DNA from: Antedon mediterranea
Lineage: Eukaryota > Echinodermata > Crinoidea > Comatulida > Antedonidae
NCBI RefSeq assembly: GCF_964355755.1
Contig: NC_092672.1
Coordinates: 21,574,501-21,638,500, forward strand
Length of the DNA: 64,000 nucleotides
Reading direction: 5' to 3'
Part shown: positions 34,001 through 47,000 of the stretch, piece after piece
Layout of the letters: the number at the start of each line of letters is the position of its first letter
Numbering within the stretch: the stretch's first letter is position 1
Notes under the pieces: model-generated
The model's database searches: none
What the model was told of the DNA's origin: nothing
Seen by the model: only the letters and a program-made list of their open reading frames with translations
Made by a program: the position numbers and the translations under genes

Positions 34001-34391
34001 AAACAAAGTAAAATAGAATAGATATTAGTAAAACTGTATTCAGAATAAAAAGATCTATCCAACGATACCAAACAGTACAGTATTTTGGTGAAATTGCCTT
34101 TTAACCTTTTGACCTTTATTGATCACGTGATTTGTTTAATTTCGCAATTACTATGTAACTATGCATTTATTGATATGGGTGTAATGGAATAAAATAATCA
34201 GTATTACATTCCCTTTCCAATGATACCATGGATGACCAGCTTTAGTGTGGAACGTCGGCCATTTTGAAATACAAAATTGCGGCTGAAGGAGTGGTCGAAA
34301 AAAATGGCACCTAACTTTTTTGGATTCAGCATCTCAAGAATAACAAAGTTAGCTAAAAAAATCTATTTTGGCACAAATATCGAACTGGAAG
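31045..34391. mobile_element. 3.3-kb element with ~0.5-kb inverted repeats
   Basis: The left arm (31045-31540) reappears inverted in 33705-34391. The outer ends read CCAGCTTGATATTTGTGCC and, inverted, CCAGTTCGATATTTGTGCC. Internal landmarks shared by the arms are ACAAAGTTAGC, the GGCCATTTTG block, AGGTCAAAAGG near a CACGTGA motif, and GATAAATACGG. The right arm holds an extra segment near 33780-33960. The arms are clearly diverged, so the element is old. No transposase frame was seen in the interior, which contains a nested MITE. Confidence 0.65.
31582..32129. mobile_element. 548-bp MITE with TTAA target sites
   Basis: The ends are AGATGTATTGTCCCTT and its reverse complement, and each is flanked by TTAA (31578-31581 and 32130-32133). 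TTAA duplication is typical of piggyBac- and Kolobok-like transposons. The interior is AT-rich and non-coding. It lies inside the larger inverted-repeat element at 31045-34391, so it inserted later. Confidence 0.75.
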
Positions 34392-35072
34392 ACATAATAA
34401 CCCGTACTACAACGACTAGCAAACCTTTAACATGTGGCTTACCTTTCATTGGTCATGCTTTTTAACAACCTACCTTCAACCCCTGCGTTAGCGGCTGCGG
34501 TAACACTAACCCAGCGAATGCTATGCAGTCCAAATATACTCATTGTACCCACAGCATAAAATATCCTTAAACAGCACGGCAGCGTGAATAGGACATCTTT
34601 CTAGCATGTGGCTACTAGTTGATTTCACTGACTAAATAGTGCTAATGTGGTTCCATGCCTTCTACTCTCTATATCAGCATGTATAAAGACCTAGACCCAG
34701 GTATCTGTGTCCAACAATAGTGTCCAACCACCAATAGTTCTTGATAGTTCAAACACTGAATTATTTAATATTTTAAATGAACTAAAATTTACACTATGTA
34801 GTATTTTTGTAAAAAATTAATAAAATATGAACTTAATGTTGATTTTCCTTTTACCTACCGTAACCTTGTATTATTTTAGGTAAATACAGAATTTCATTTA
34901 CAGTATTGTTGTACAAAACTATGGAACAATCAAGTCCTTCTGTTTCTGAATTATTTCTTGTAGATGTTAAATCTTTGATTAGTTTTACACCTTTTCACCT
35001 TCTGTCAATTATTTAAAAATTACTGACATTCAGTGATTGAAGTTTCTCCTTCATCTAATGTTCAAGCAGTAT

Positions 35073-35690
35073 CTATATATAAATTTACGTAAGGGCAAAA
35101 TTCGGTAAATCGCGCGTTACTTCTAGAATGTTTACTCGATGGTATATAAAGTTGGTTCGTACTTTCGGTACTGATTTTAACCACCTGATGTAACCCTGTT
35201 TACTAATTAAATTGAGTCAGATAATTAGTTATTGGCAATTAAAACGAATTTAGGTTCAACGATTTGCCCCAAATAGGGGTGTTTTCCGATCGTGGTATAC
35301 ACTGTCTAATGCATGTCCATCGTGAAAAATACCCGCATACAATAATACGAGGATGCTTCGCATTTTCCTATCTCCTCCTACGATAACTGTTTTTAATGGC
35401 TGAAAACCGGTTGAACAGCTCGAGTACAGCATCATAATGTTGAAGACAGGCCGATTTTCTTTAAAAAAATACTATTTTGATAGATTTAATATACGTTTAT
35501 ACAAATGTATTGATTTGCAATGAATGGAACATTCCAAATTATTTCGTTTAACCATACTTGCATACCTCCATGGTTTAACACAAGTAGGTAAATTTATAGA
35601 CCCTTGGAGAATAAACAGAAATAGTATTGTAATTCTATACAATACTGCAAATAGGTATTAACCACTTTTGATCGCCATTTGAATCAAAAG
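35073..35690. repeat. Dispersed direct repeat, copy 2
   Basis: Same orientation as 20767-21370 and similar along its whole length, including the terminal ATACTGCAAATA..TATTAACCA block. The pair brackets the FEN-bearing transposon, but at unequal distances (about 120 bases on the left, 5 kb on the right), so it is not its target duplication. Confidence 0.7.
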
Positions 35691-35909
35691 TGTGTTGGTA
35701 TACTGTTAGATATAATATAAACAAATATACTAATAAACGTTATCACTGTGAGTGTGTGGGTAGCCCCTACTTTTAGATTATAAACACATAATAATATAAT
35801 ACTTTATTACTGTCAGTTGTTTCTCAACGTTTGTATTAATTAATAATTACAAAAATATAAACGTATTAGTGGTCTTTAAATGTACTGTACTTCACTATTT
35901 CAAACGACC

Positions 35910-36165
35910 ATGAGACAGTGACAGTTTTAATAAAGTATTAAATCGGAAATGTTTTACTCTATTTAGTGGTATATTATTTATAGGCCTATAAAAAAAATAT
36001 TTCGTTACTGAGTGGATATAAAAGAAATATAAAGAATAATTTAATATAAAGAATATATTAAAAAATTGTTCCTCTTTGTACCTCATCCCCAACGCTCAAC
36101 TCTAATGACAAGTTTCTAGGTGCTAATTTTGGTTGACTACATAAATCATTGTGTCTATCATCTAG
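35910..36165. repeat. Dispersed direct repeat, copy 2
   Basis: Partner of 30168-30480. This copy has a small expansion of AAAGAATATAAAG-like words near 36020-36060 and lacks part of the middle. Confidence 0.6.
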
Positions 36166-36179
36166 TTGTTATAATTTTT

Positions 36180-37249
36180 TTTATTGAGAATTGTCCTATA
36201 ATTTCACACATCAATTAATTATTATTATTATTTGAAATCAAAATAAAATGTACATTGACTTAGGAATGTATTTAATAATTGCCCTGATTTAATGCATAAC
36301 TATTAATTTAAATTGTATACTGGCTTTTTCTTTTTATCCAAATGTACATATGAAAAACATAAGCACTCATTTTGAGGACTTGTGATGAGTTGAAAATCAA
36401 ATAACAATATTATCAAGTTAAAGTTCAATACAATTTTTTTCGTAATGGTCAAATGAATGCAAAACAGAAAATATATTTAGGTTACATTAATTTGTTTAAA
36501 AAGTAGCATGAAAACATAAAGTGAATTACATGAATAAAGGTAATAACTATACAGGAACCAAAACTTAAAATAAATAAATAAAATCAACAGAAATATAGAC
36601 AATAGCATATTATTTTATCAGAAAAGTAGTTGGAGAGATAATGATTTTCAATTATTATATAAAAGTTTTTCTGATTAGAAACAATGGTTAAATCAAGACT
36701 ATTCCACTTATATTTGGGGAAAACAATATTTTTTGTTTAAAACAATTGCCAAACTCTGCAATCCTCAAAAAAACATAGCAAACCTCATTTAACCAACATA
36801 AAAGTGATTGAATAAGTTGTGTACAACTCACTTGGTTTGTCAATTAACAAATTTAAATATATTTTTGTTAAATACTTAATTTTGTGGTTAAGCATCATTT
36901 TTTGGTTTAAAAACAATATTGATAAACCTTCACCGCCCCAAACAATGTTACAATAATGTATAAGTAAAACATTTTATTTTAATTTCTTTAGAATACTAAT
37001 ATATTTAGATATTTTATTTGAGAAAAATTGTTGGCAGCCAATAATCTAATTAAAAGACCAAGGAATGATACTTCACTTTTTTCAATTAATTTTGCATTAA
37101 AAAATATAACAATTGTTGTGTGTAAGTTCACTAATACAATTAGTTTTAGTCGTATTAATTAATAATTAGTTTGTAGTGAATAATTTACTAACTTACTTAA
37201 CTTTAAATTTAAAAAGTTCAACAAGACAATATTGTTATTAAAATGTAAA
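36180..37249. other. Intron sequence, nothing recognised
   Basis: AT-rich intron DNA with no recognisable exon or repeat on either strand. Confidence 0.5.
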
Positions 37250-37780
37250 GTTGTATTATCTGCATAAAAAAATTTGTCTGAAAGATTTACTAATTATTAA
37301 TTTGAAATAATGATTTCGATCTGTAAAATATCTTTTAAACCAATCTAAGAAAGGCTCCAAAATACCATAACGAAACCACTTGAAAATATCATGGTTTACA
37401 ACATCAAAAGTTTTTGATAAATCTTGAAAAGTACTTTCAAAAGCAGTATTAACAGAATTAGTGAGTTCAAGAAAAGCATGACAAGTGGTATTGTATGCAT
37501 ACAATTTTCAATATTTTTTTGAAAAAATGGGTAAAATTAAGATTGGTATAAAAGTATCCGTTTTTAAATACAGGATTTACATTTAATATGATTAGGTACA
37601 GAACCCATCATGAATGATTAATTAATGGCGTATGTGAGATGGCTTATGAAGCAACCTTTTTAAGAATCATGCTCTGAACCTTTACTAGAATTCAAATTAT
37701 TAATTATATTAAGCACTTCTGTTTCAGATATAAATGGGAGGTGGTAATTAAGAGATTTGGTCTTTGCCATTTTAGACTAT
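37250..37780 (-). pseudogene. Decayed LINE reverse-transcriptase fragment
   Basis: On the minus strand, 37504-37256 reads FQDLSKTFDVVNHDIFKWF followed by YGILEPFLDWFKRYFTDRNH. This is the reverse-transcriptase block with D-x-SKAFD-x-VNHDIL and the GI...L-x-WF-x-SYL-x-NR motif of Jockey/CR1-type LINEs. Upstream (37770-37505) other frames show the preceding block: a TEVLNIINNLNSSK stretch and an ILPIFSKILxNC-like sequence, broken by several stops and frame changes. The catalytic YADD part is absent. It is an old, dead, truncated copy inside the host intron, antisense to the ankyrin-Roc gene. Confidence 0.8.
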
Positions 37781-40700
37781 ATAGAATTACAGAGTTTTAC
37801 AAATGTGGCTATACTTTTTATATCTTGAAATATTTGAACTTTTATGAATTTTTAAAAGTTTATGCTAATGTTTACTAAATTTATTTAGGTGGGTGTCATC
37901 AATAGTTGTTTTAGTGTTTTGGTTTTTTTTAACTTCAAAAAGTATATAAAAAAATGTATCCAACATTAGGATTAAGTCTACAGTTTAGACGAATCAGTTT
38001 GTCATTAATGGAATGCAGTAGAAGTAAAATTGAGAAAAATTACAAATGCAATCAATTCTTTGTATTTATAAAAACGCCATTTTTTACGTTTTTTTTAAAT
38101 TACTTTCCTTAGTTACACATAGAAATGGTTGCTAAGGTAACACTATAGGTAAAATATGAAAATTGTTGAGAATTGTTATGAACTATCTTGTAAATTTTGA
38201 TAAAACATTAATAGTTGTAGTAAAGTGGGGACCTGTCCTGTTTTGCATTCTGACCCCTTTTGACCTCAAATGACCTATTTACAAGGTCAGATTTTTTGGG
38301 AGGTCTTTCTGTATCCCTTTACACAAAATAGATTTTAAAATTTATAAAAACCATTGACGCAATTATTTCCAAGTTTAACATTATTTTCCATCAACTAAAT
38401 ATTTCAATGCAAAATACTGTTTTTCTGGCAATTAATTGAAATAAACCTGGCAACACATTCTCCTATTTTATCTAAACTATTCGTATGACTCTAGTAGCAT
38501 TATGACAAGCCACATATACATTTTATTATTGGATTAGCCATATTTAAATTGTGTTTCATGTGTTTTGTTAGTTGATATTTTGTTATATTTTTTGTATTTT
38601 TCGTATTTTCCTGGCAACACAAAACCTATGTACAAAATTTACCCCAGTGTTTTTTTCGTGATTATTGTTGACAAACCTATTGACTATCAAATTAAAAAAC
38701 CTCATTGATTTAAAAACACCACTTTGGAAGTTATAGGTACGTTTATGAGGTATACTTTTATAAAAAAAATATTTTTTAAAAACACCCCTTTTTAAAATAA
38801 TGGTATCAACCAAACTCCATTTTGTAATTTTTTTTTTTCTACATTAAATGGAACTCAATACATGTTGTTTACACTGCTATAAACAAAAACTGTATACTGT
38901 AAGTATTTTTGGTTCAAATAAGTATACAAAGTTTGTACTTTTTCACTATAGAAAATCTGTGAAAAATGGCAAAAACATCAAAATTTGGATAATTGACTGT
39001 TGCCATGGCAACGGAGGCTAAAAAATAAATGAATGTTGTAGATATGCTTTTTATTGAAATGTCTATTCATGGTAAAAATTTGAGAGAAATCCATTTCTTA
39101 CATCTGGCACCAAATCTTTGATTTTTACAGACAATGGCTCTTAAAGTTTAGTTAGCAAAGTTCAAAAGGATGAATTAAAACACCTAATAAAAACCTTAAA
39201 AAGAGGCTACAAGGATGCTTGTTTTTCTTGTCTTACCATTATTGAATAAATGTTATTAAATTGAAATTAAATTGAATTGAATTCACAACCACCACATATT
39301 TAATATACATTAATGACAAAATATGATGTTTTAATTAAGTTTAACTAAAAATGAAAAACTACAATGTGTATTCCATGCGTACTGTACATCCATTTTTTAT
39401 TGTTGCAAAGTCTCAAAATGACGCAATGAACTTTACTCCGTCCATTGGATTGAATGTTAAATTGACCAAATATAAGTCCTGATAATGAACAGAACAGAGT
39501 ATGCTCATAAGCATGCACAGATTAATATTTTGTGTAGATTACCGTATCCTTTCATTTACCGTCCCCTTTGTCTACCATCCTGTCATAAAGTCGCTAGTAG
39601 GTTTTATTGTAAATTAACAGCACACTACGTGCAACAGCTAATACAGTAGTACTAATCATTGTCAGTATTTTCATTTTTGTTGTAAATGTATAGTCAACAG
39701 AGACCTCTTAGAATCAGGCTTCTGAGTCATGTCAGTCATACATTCTACTCATTCACCCTTTACCAAAAATTTGGGATTTTTAAAATGTCTTTCTTTCCAT
39801 CATATATATTCATTTATGACTGACAATTTCATTCTTATAGTTTCATTCTACTGTAAAACAATAATACTCTCTTTGTCATTACATTCAGCCTCTTACATTA
39901 ACATTCAAATTAATTCAGAATAAATACATTTGAATGATGAAGCCTAAAAAAACAAAAAACAGAATAACTAAAATACAAATAAATTGGTATATTTCTATAC
40001 CTTATAACACAAGAATCTCCTGTTCGTCCGAAGCGTGTAACAATTTCGAAAGGCATTGTGAGATAGAATAGAGCTAATGGGTGGCGCCATTGTGAGCCAT
40101 GGAGTAGCGTGCCCTCATCAAATTAGAAAGTCAAAATCATAGAGGGGATCTGCTAATACTATAGGGGGATAGAGTAATTGACTGAGCCCTCTATAGGAAT
40201 TAATAGTTTTGACTTCCTAGTTTGGAGGGGGAGCTGCTCCATGCTGTCAAATGGCTTCGCCCAGTTTGACTTTTTAACCCTGTACATCTAGTACTACTAT
40301 AAGTTCTTTGCTTTGATGTAGATGATGATACATAAAACTGTTATAAAGCCTACCAAACATACAGTGCTAGTTGACGGTGATTATTTGCTTTTTTGTTAAA
40401 AGTAAATAATAGTCAACCAGAAATAAAACTTGGTTTACTAAAAACTAAGCTTTGGTTGTCAACACAATGTAGGCGCTACGCAAGCGAGTTGACCAATAAC
40501 AAGCAACAGTTTGGATAATCCATCACATTGTGATTGGTCAATTTGCTTGATTTAATTTCCAAAAAATTTGGATAGACTACAGACAAATGGACAGACTAAA
40601 TTTTGGGACAAACAAACTTATTACATGCAAGTATTACTCAGTAATCACCTCTGTAGTCCCATGGGTACTCTTTTAAATAGTTATTGATTACAGTGCCTTA

Positions 40701-41528
40701 AAATGTTCTTTAAATAATAATTGTGTAAATTGATTTGACCAGGACCTTACCATGCCAAACCATATCAATACTTTTAGTTACAATTGTAGATAATATATTG
40801 ATATTCATTTGTAGCTATACACTAGGCTTCATTATCTTAAGGTTATTAGAGTGTGCGTAACAGCAGTATGATCATACACACTATCATGACAACTACTGTA
40901 TTACAGTACTTATGATGTACACAGCCTATTTAATACTTAGTTGAAATGCCATTATTAGACATTTTTAATCATTGATTTATTTAGAGAACTTAATAAAACT
41001 TCACCAGAAGTTATAGAATGGTCATATCAGTTGTATTCTGATTGTTTATACTACTATAACAATATATGTTCACATTTTGTAGTAATACACTACCAACATG
41101 TATAGATAGTATTTACAATACCCATCTGAATAATTATACTACACCTTAATCTGAATACCTTATCCAACCTGAATACAGTATTTATACAGCGAATACTGTT
41201 TCGTAGTTTCATTCCATAAAACCATAATTTAACATCAAATAAATAGTCATAACATTAAATCTTCTTTATTTTAATAGATTCATCTCTTTGTTTTCTTTTG
41301 AAAAAGATTTTAATATACACCCCAAAAATAAACATCTACCCTGTATGTGATGATACACATGGGGTCAAATCATTTTTCTATTCGACCTATTCGCTATCCG
41401 TCGCTAGGACAGAATAATCTGGATTTTTTTTCTTTTACATAATCCAAGTTAATCAACTACCACACTTTATTTCAAAAGATAACATTTTTTAGCATAATTA
41501 TTTTTTCTGTAAAATGGCTGCATAATAT

Positions 41529-41813
41529 AGTTATCCACACCTTGGCGGATAACTCCTTGTGATTGTATAAAATCATCATCAACTTTTTTTACCTGTATTA
41601 TTCTTCTTTCATTCAATATTTCATAACTTCGTAAAGTTGTGCACCTACTATTTTTTTTAAACGTCAGAGTTGCGCAACATGACTTTCGTGCGATTTTATG
41701 AATTTGAATGATTGTCAAATGTCATTTTGTATTGACACTTTTTTAATTTAAGTCATATCAAGAGTCAACTTTCTATGGATTAAAAATGGCATGTTTCACA
41801 AAGTTACGCGCAC
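41529..41813 (+). mobile_element. Truncated Helitron-like type A unit (copy 1)
   Basis: It starts with AGTTATCCACACC..GCGGATAACTCC and follows the 5' part of the array units at 1904 and 54411 (GCGCAACATGACTT, ATGGCATGTTTCAC, GTTACGCGCAC), then stops. No hairpin or CTAG end is present. It predates the segmental duplication because both copies carry it. Confidence 0.6.
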
Positions 41814-41971
41814 AAGATTTCTTACAACCAACACCTGCACTTGCTGTAACTTAATGCGTATTCTCAGTTTGTGAACTTAATTCTCTTGAATTTTTCATTA
41901 TTTAAGCCTTAAAATAATTGAAAAGTCAATTAAACCATATCAACTTTATTTTAATGACTAATACTGATTTT

Positions 41972-42269
41972 TATTTTAAATGCATTATAGCTACTCATAT
42001 GTTGATTGCATTCTTAACCCTCTTTCACATTGACTATTCTTATTATTTTAAATGCATTATGGCTACTCATACATGCTGATTACCTTCTTAACCCTCTTTC
42101 ACATTGACTATTCTTATTATTTTAAATGCATTATGGCTACTCATACATGCTGATTGCCTTCTTAACCCTCTTTCACATTGACTATTCTTTTTATTTTAAA
42201 TGCATTATGGCTACTCATACATGCTGATTGCCTTTTTAACCCTCTTTCACATTGACTATTCTTTTTATT
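41972..42269. repeat. 73-bp minisatellite, about 4 units
   Basis: Units of about 73 bases contain TTTTAAATGCATTATGGC and CTTAACCCTCTTTCACATTG. There are four units here, against nine in the duplicate at 48868-49533. Confidence 0.9.
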
Positions 42270-43925
42270 GTACAAGTTACTAAATTTTTAAGTTTACTTA
42301 ATTCACTTACCACAACCTTCATCAATAACCACCTTGACAAATTTCAATATAAATTTACCTCCTGGTTCATCTTGTTTTTCATCACTGTTTTATGTATGTT
42401 TACGTTTTTTCCCCTTGTACTCTATACGCACAAACATACTTTGCCTATTATATTATTCTTAATGTATATATAGTATAAGCCCATGGAGTAATTTATAATT
42501 CTTCCGTAAGCTTCCTAATTACATGTAAAGATAATAACATCGTCACATTTTGTATCTTATTTGTTTTGGGTATTTCAGTTATAAACGGCTACTACTGTAG
42601 GAAACATTTTTTTGTACTGTACAGTAATTATTAATTTAAATAATAATATTTATTATTTGCATATCTACGGACGTACCATCAATTTCAAAATTCTTTTCAA
42701 TTCAGTATGTTCTAGCAATACTTTCGAATTTGTAAATAATGTGTACTTGCTTTTTTAACTTCAGATTATGGACGATATACCTAAAGTGTATTTAAAATAT
42801 ACAGTAGTGTAAAATATTCTGTATTTATTTTTGTTACAATGAAAGTTACTGATCGTAAACATTCATGCATAGCCTACTTTAAACATAGAAAATGAGATTT
42901 CAATTGCAACTCTTGCATTTTTAAGTTTAACTACGTCAACCTTGAAATCTGTTCATCTGTAGGGCTCACACAAAGACGGGTGCTGATGCTAGTAATTTAT
43001 ATGATCAGATCATTTGATATCTGCTGCTTTAAAGTAAAGTTTGATTTTATGTGATCACATCATTTCCCTATTATCATTTGATTTATAATTTTAGTTGTAA
43101 TTTTGTTGTCGTCGTTGTGGTTTATATTTGTGAAACTGAACAAGATGAACAGATTAAAGAATAAAACATCTTACAATGTTTCTATGTTGTGCAGTGAAAA
43201 TAAACTCTTTCAGTGCAATATTATAGAAACTATTTTTATCAAGAAAGAGACCATACAAATACAAATGTTGTTTTATCCTAATGTCTAATACCAACCTTCA
43301 TTCAAAATCAATTATTTTTTTAGGTAAATCAAGATCAAATATAGTTCTGACTTGTTAATGGTCACATGACAGTATAGTTTATTGGACTTGCCAGTGATAA
43401 TGACAAAATATTTATTATTTTGGTCTACTATTACAGTAACACAATTTTTATTAATTAATGATATAACATATCAGTGCAATGTCCACTATGTATTTTAAAA
43501 AATCAACAAATATATTTATATATTGTTTTTTTATATTGGAACTGAGAAAGGCATTATATTCCTGATCTAAAATTATTTTCACTTTGGGATATTTTTGTAA
43601 ATTACAACTTTCATAAAAAAATATCATTAAAAAAAAGACAACATTGTATGTCCGAACATAGTATAAATATGCACATGGTATAAATATATAATTTGTAAAA
43701 TGCATCAGAGGTCGTACATTTACAAAATAAAAAGAAAAAAAGGAATTTACATATTTATTTTTATACAGAGGTAAGTGAGTGGCACTTATAGCCTTAGTCA
43801 GTGTAACTATGTTATTTTTCTGCTATAAATGAGTTAGGAATAAAATTGTTATGTGACAGAATACCAATGTAACATTTTTTCTTTAATCAGTATTTTAAAA
43901 CCTGATGATTATAATCTCTTTCCAG

Positions 43926-44036
43926 GATGGAGACACTCCACTACATGCACATCTGGCTAATACATTTAAGGATCCTACATTAGAAATGGTGACCTGTCTC
44001 ATAAATAAGGGGGCATCGGTGACATCACAAAATAAG
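43926..44036 (+). CDS. Ankyrin exon 2a (37 residues, phase 0-0)
   Basis: The acceptor is CTTTCCAG and the donor GTAATA. The 111-base exon encodes one long-type ankyrin repeat beginning DGDTPLHAHLANTFKDPT and ending CLINKGASVTSQNK. The DGxTPLH start and the LI-x-KGA centre are canonical; the region between helices is longer than in a standard 33-residue repeat. Phase 0 at both ends lets it be inserted or skipped without breaking the frame. It is the older-position partner of the exon at 51796. Confidence 0.9.
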
Positions 44037-47000
44037 GTAATATATATACAGACAATTTTCAGTAATACTGTATGCAACAATCGTTCACCTACTCTAGTAT
44101 ATTATTCTATTCTTTTTTTTTCTTTTTTTATATCTGGTTCATCATAATTAATAATAATGATAATTATTATTAAATTGTGTGATTTTTGGTAGACCTATTT
44201 AAAAAACCATTCCTTCAAAGATGACAATATCTACTATCACAGCGATTTTAAACTGATAGGAAGATTGTGGGTTGTATAATTTATGCTGAGATTGGACCTA
44301 TCGGATATTTTGACGACATGAAGTAATGGCAGTGGGTAGAGGGAATGTGCCCGGCTTCATATAAGTTATTTAATAAGGGCGTTTATTCCTATAACCTAGC
44401 TATGCTTCATTATTAAACTCTGTAGCCATCTGTATTTCAATACTGATCTACACATGCGCACAGCTCGAATCTGAATTAAATGAAAGAAAGAATATTTTCC
44501 ATAATTTGTTATCCAATGAACCATATCTTTTTTTAACTTTGCTAGATTTTGTCCCAATTCAATCTGTTTCATAAGTAAATGTTATTTTTTGAACAGATGT
44601 CAGGATTATTCTCAATGTGTAATTCAATCTAGAAATTGACATTGAAATCTAAATCATTCAGTTAAATAACTTATAAAGAGCAGACCTCCCAACTATGCTG
44701 ATAATTGGCAAAAGCAATTTTGAATATACTGATATTAAGAATGTAGATAAGAAGAAAAAAAAATATGCTAAATTATATATCCGCACAACGTTTGTAATAA
44801 ATTCATGTATTGTTTAATAATTAAAATATTTGTATTTTCCGCCATTTGGCATACCCATATTTACTATTATAAATACCAAAACCTTTACATTTTTAGTAGC
44901 GCCCTTTATGGTCTAATGTATTTTTCAAAATATTATGGCGCCCTGTATAGTTTGGACATTATTTCATAAAACCTCCCAATGTCTCATTTACTTTCCTTAG
45001 TTACACATAGAAATGGTTGCTAAGGTAACACTATAGGTAAAATATGAAAATTGTTGAGAATTGTTATCTTGTAAATTTTGATAAAACATTAATAGTTGTA
45101 GTAAAGTGGGGACCTGTCCTGTTTTGCATTCTGACCCCTTTTGACCTCAAATGACCTATTTACAAGGTCAGATTTTTTGGGAGGTCTTTCTGTATCCCTT
45201 TACACAAAATAGATTTTAAAATTTATAAAAACCATTGACGCAATTATTTCCAAGTTTAACATTATTTTCCATCAACTAAATATTTCAATGCAAAATACTG
45301 TTTTTCTGGCAATTAATTGAAATAAACCTGGCAACACATTCTCCTATTTTATCTAAACTATTCGTATGACTCTAGTAGCATTATGACAAGCCACATATAC
45401 ATTTTATTATTGGATTATAGCCATATTTAAATTGTGTTTCATGTGTTTTGTTAGTTGATATTTTGTTATATTTTTTGTATTTTTCGTATTTTCCTGGCAA
45501 CACAAAACCTATGTACAAAATTTACCCCAGTGTTTTTTTCGTGATTATTGTTGACAAACCTATTGACTATCAAATTAAAAAACCTCATTGATTTAAAAAC
45601 ACCACTTTGGAAGTTATAGGTACGTTTATGAGGTATACTTTTATAAAAAAAATATTTTTTAAAAACACCCCTTTTTAAAATAATGGTATCAACCAAACTC
45701 CATTTTGTAATTTATTTTTTTTCTACATTAAATGGAACTCAATACATGTTGTTTACACTGCTATAAACAAAAACTGTATACTGTAAGTATTTTTGGTTCA
45801 AATAAGTATACAAAGTTTGTACTTTTTCACTATAGAAAATCTGTGAAAAATGGCAAAAACATCAAAATTTGGATAATTGACCATTGCCATGGCAACGGAG
45901 GCTAAAAAATAAAATGAATGTTGTAGATATGCTTTTTATTGAAATGTCTATTCATGGTAAAAATTTGAGAGAAATCCATTTTTTTACATCTGCCACCAAA
46001 TCTTTGATTTTTACAGACAATGGCTCTTAAAGTTTAGTTAGCAAAGTTCAAAAGGATGAATTAAAACACCTAATAAAAACCTTAAAAAGAGCCTACAAGG
46101 ATGCTTGTTTTTCTTGTCTTACCATTATTGAATAAATGTTATTAAATTGAAATTAAATTGAATTGAATTCACAACCACCACATATTTAATATACATTAAT
46201 GACAAAATATGATGTTTTAATTAAGTTTAACTAAAAATGAAAAACTACAATGTGTATTCCATGCGTACTGTACATCCATTTTTTATTGTTGCAAAGTTTC
46301 AAAATGACGCAATGAACTTTACTCCGTCCGTTGGATTGAATGTTAAATTGACCAAATATAAGTCCTGATAATGAACAGAACAGAGTATGCTCATAAGCAT
46401 GCACAGATTAAAATTTTGTGTAGATTACCGTATCCTTTCATTTACCGTCCCCTTTGTCTACCCTCCTGTCATCATAAAGTCACTAGTAGGTTATATTGTA
46501 AATTAACAGCACACTACGTGCAACAGCTAATACAGTAGTACTAATCATTGTCTGTATTTTCATTTTTGTTGTAAATGTATAGTCAACAGAGACCTCTTAG
46601 AATCAGGCTTCTGAGTCATGTCAGTCATACATTCTACTCATTCACCCTTTACCAAAAATTTGGGATTTTTAAAATGTCTTTCTTTCCATCATATATATTC
46701 ATTTAGGACTGACAATTTCATTCTTATAGTTTCATTCTACTGTAAAACAATAATACTCTCTTTGTCATTACATTCAGCCTCTTACATTAACATTCAAATT
46801 AATTCAGAATAAATACATTTGAATGATGAAGCCTAAAAAAACAAAAAACAGAATAACTAAAATACAAATAAATTGGTATATTTCTATACTATTGTACCTT
46901 ATAACACAAGAATCTCCTGTTCGTCCGAAGCGTGTAACAATTTCGAAAGGCATTGTGAGATAGAATAGAGCTAATGGGTGGCGCCATTGTGAGCCATGGA

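Larger units (their letters stand above)
38100..44987 (+). repeat. Tandem segmental duplication, copy 1 (6.9 kb)
   Basis: The sequence from TTACTTTCCTTAG at 38100 to CCTCCCAATGTCTCATT at 44987 is repeated, starting again at 44988. The two copies are nearly identical by eye over kilobases, apart from minisatellite changes, small indels and later insertions in copy 2. The unit contains one complete ankyrin exon (43926-44036), so the event added an exon to the host gene. The minus-strand frame 38583-38813 and others recur unchanged at 45466-45696 simply because of the duplication. Confidence 0.92.
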
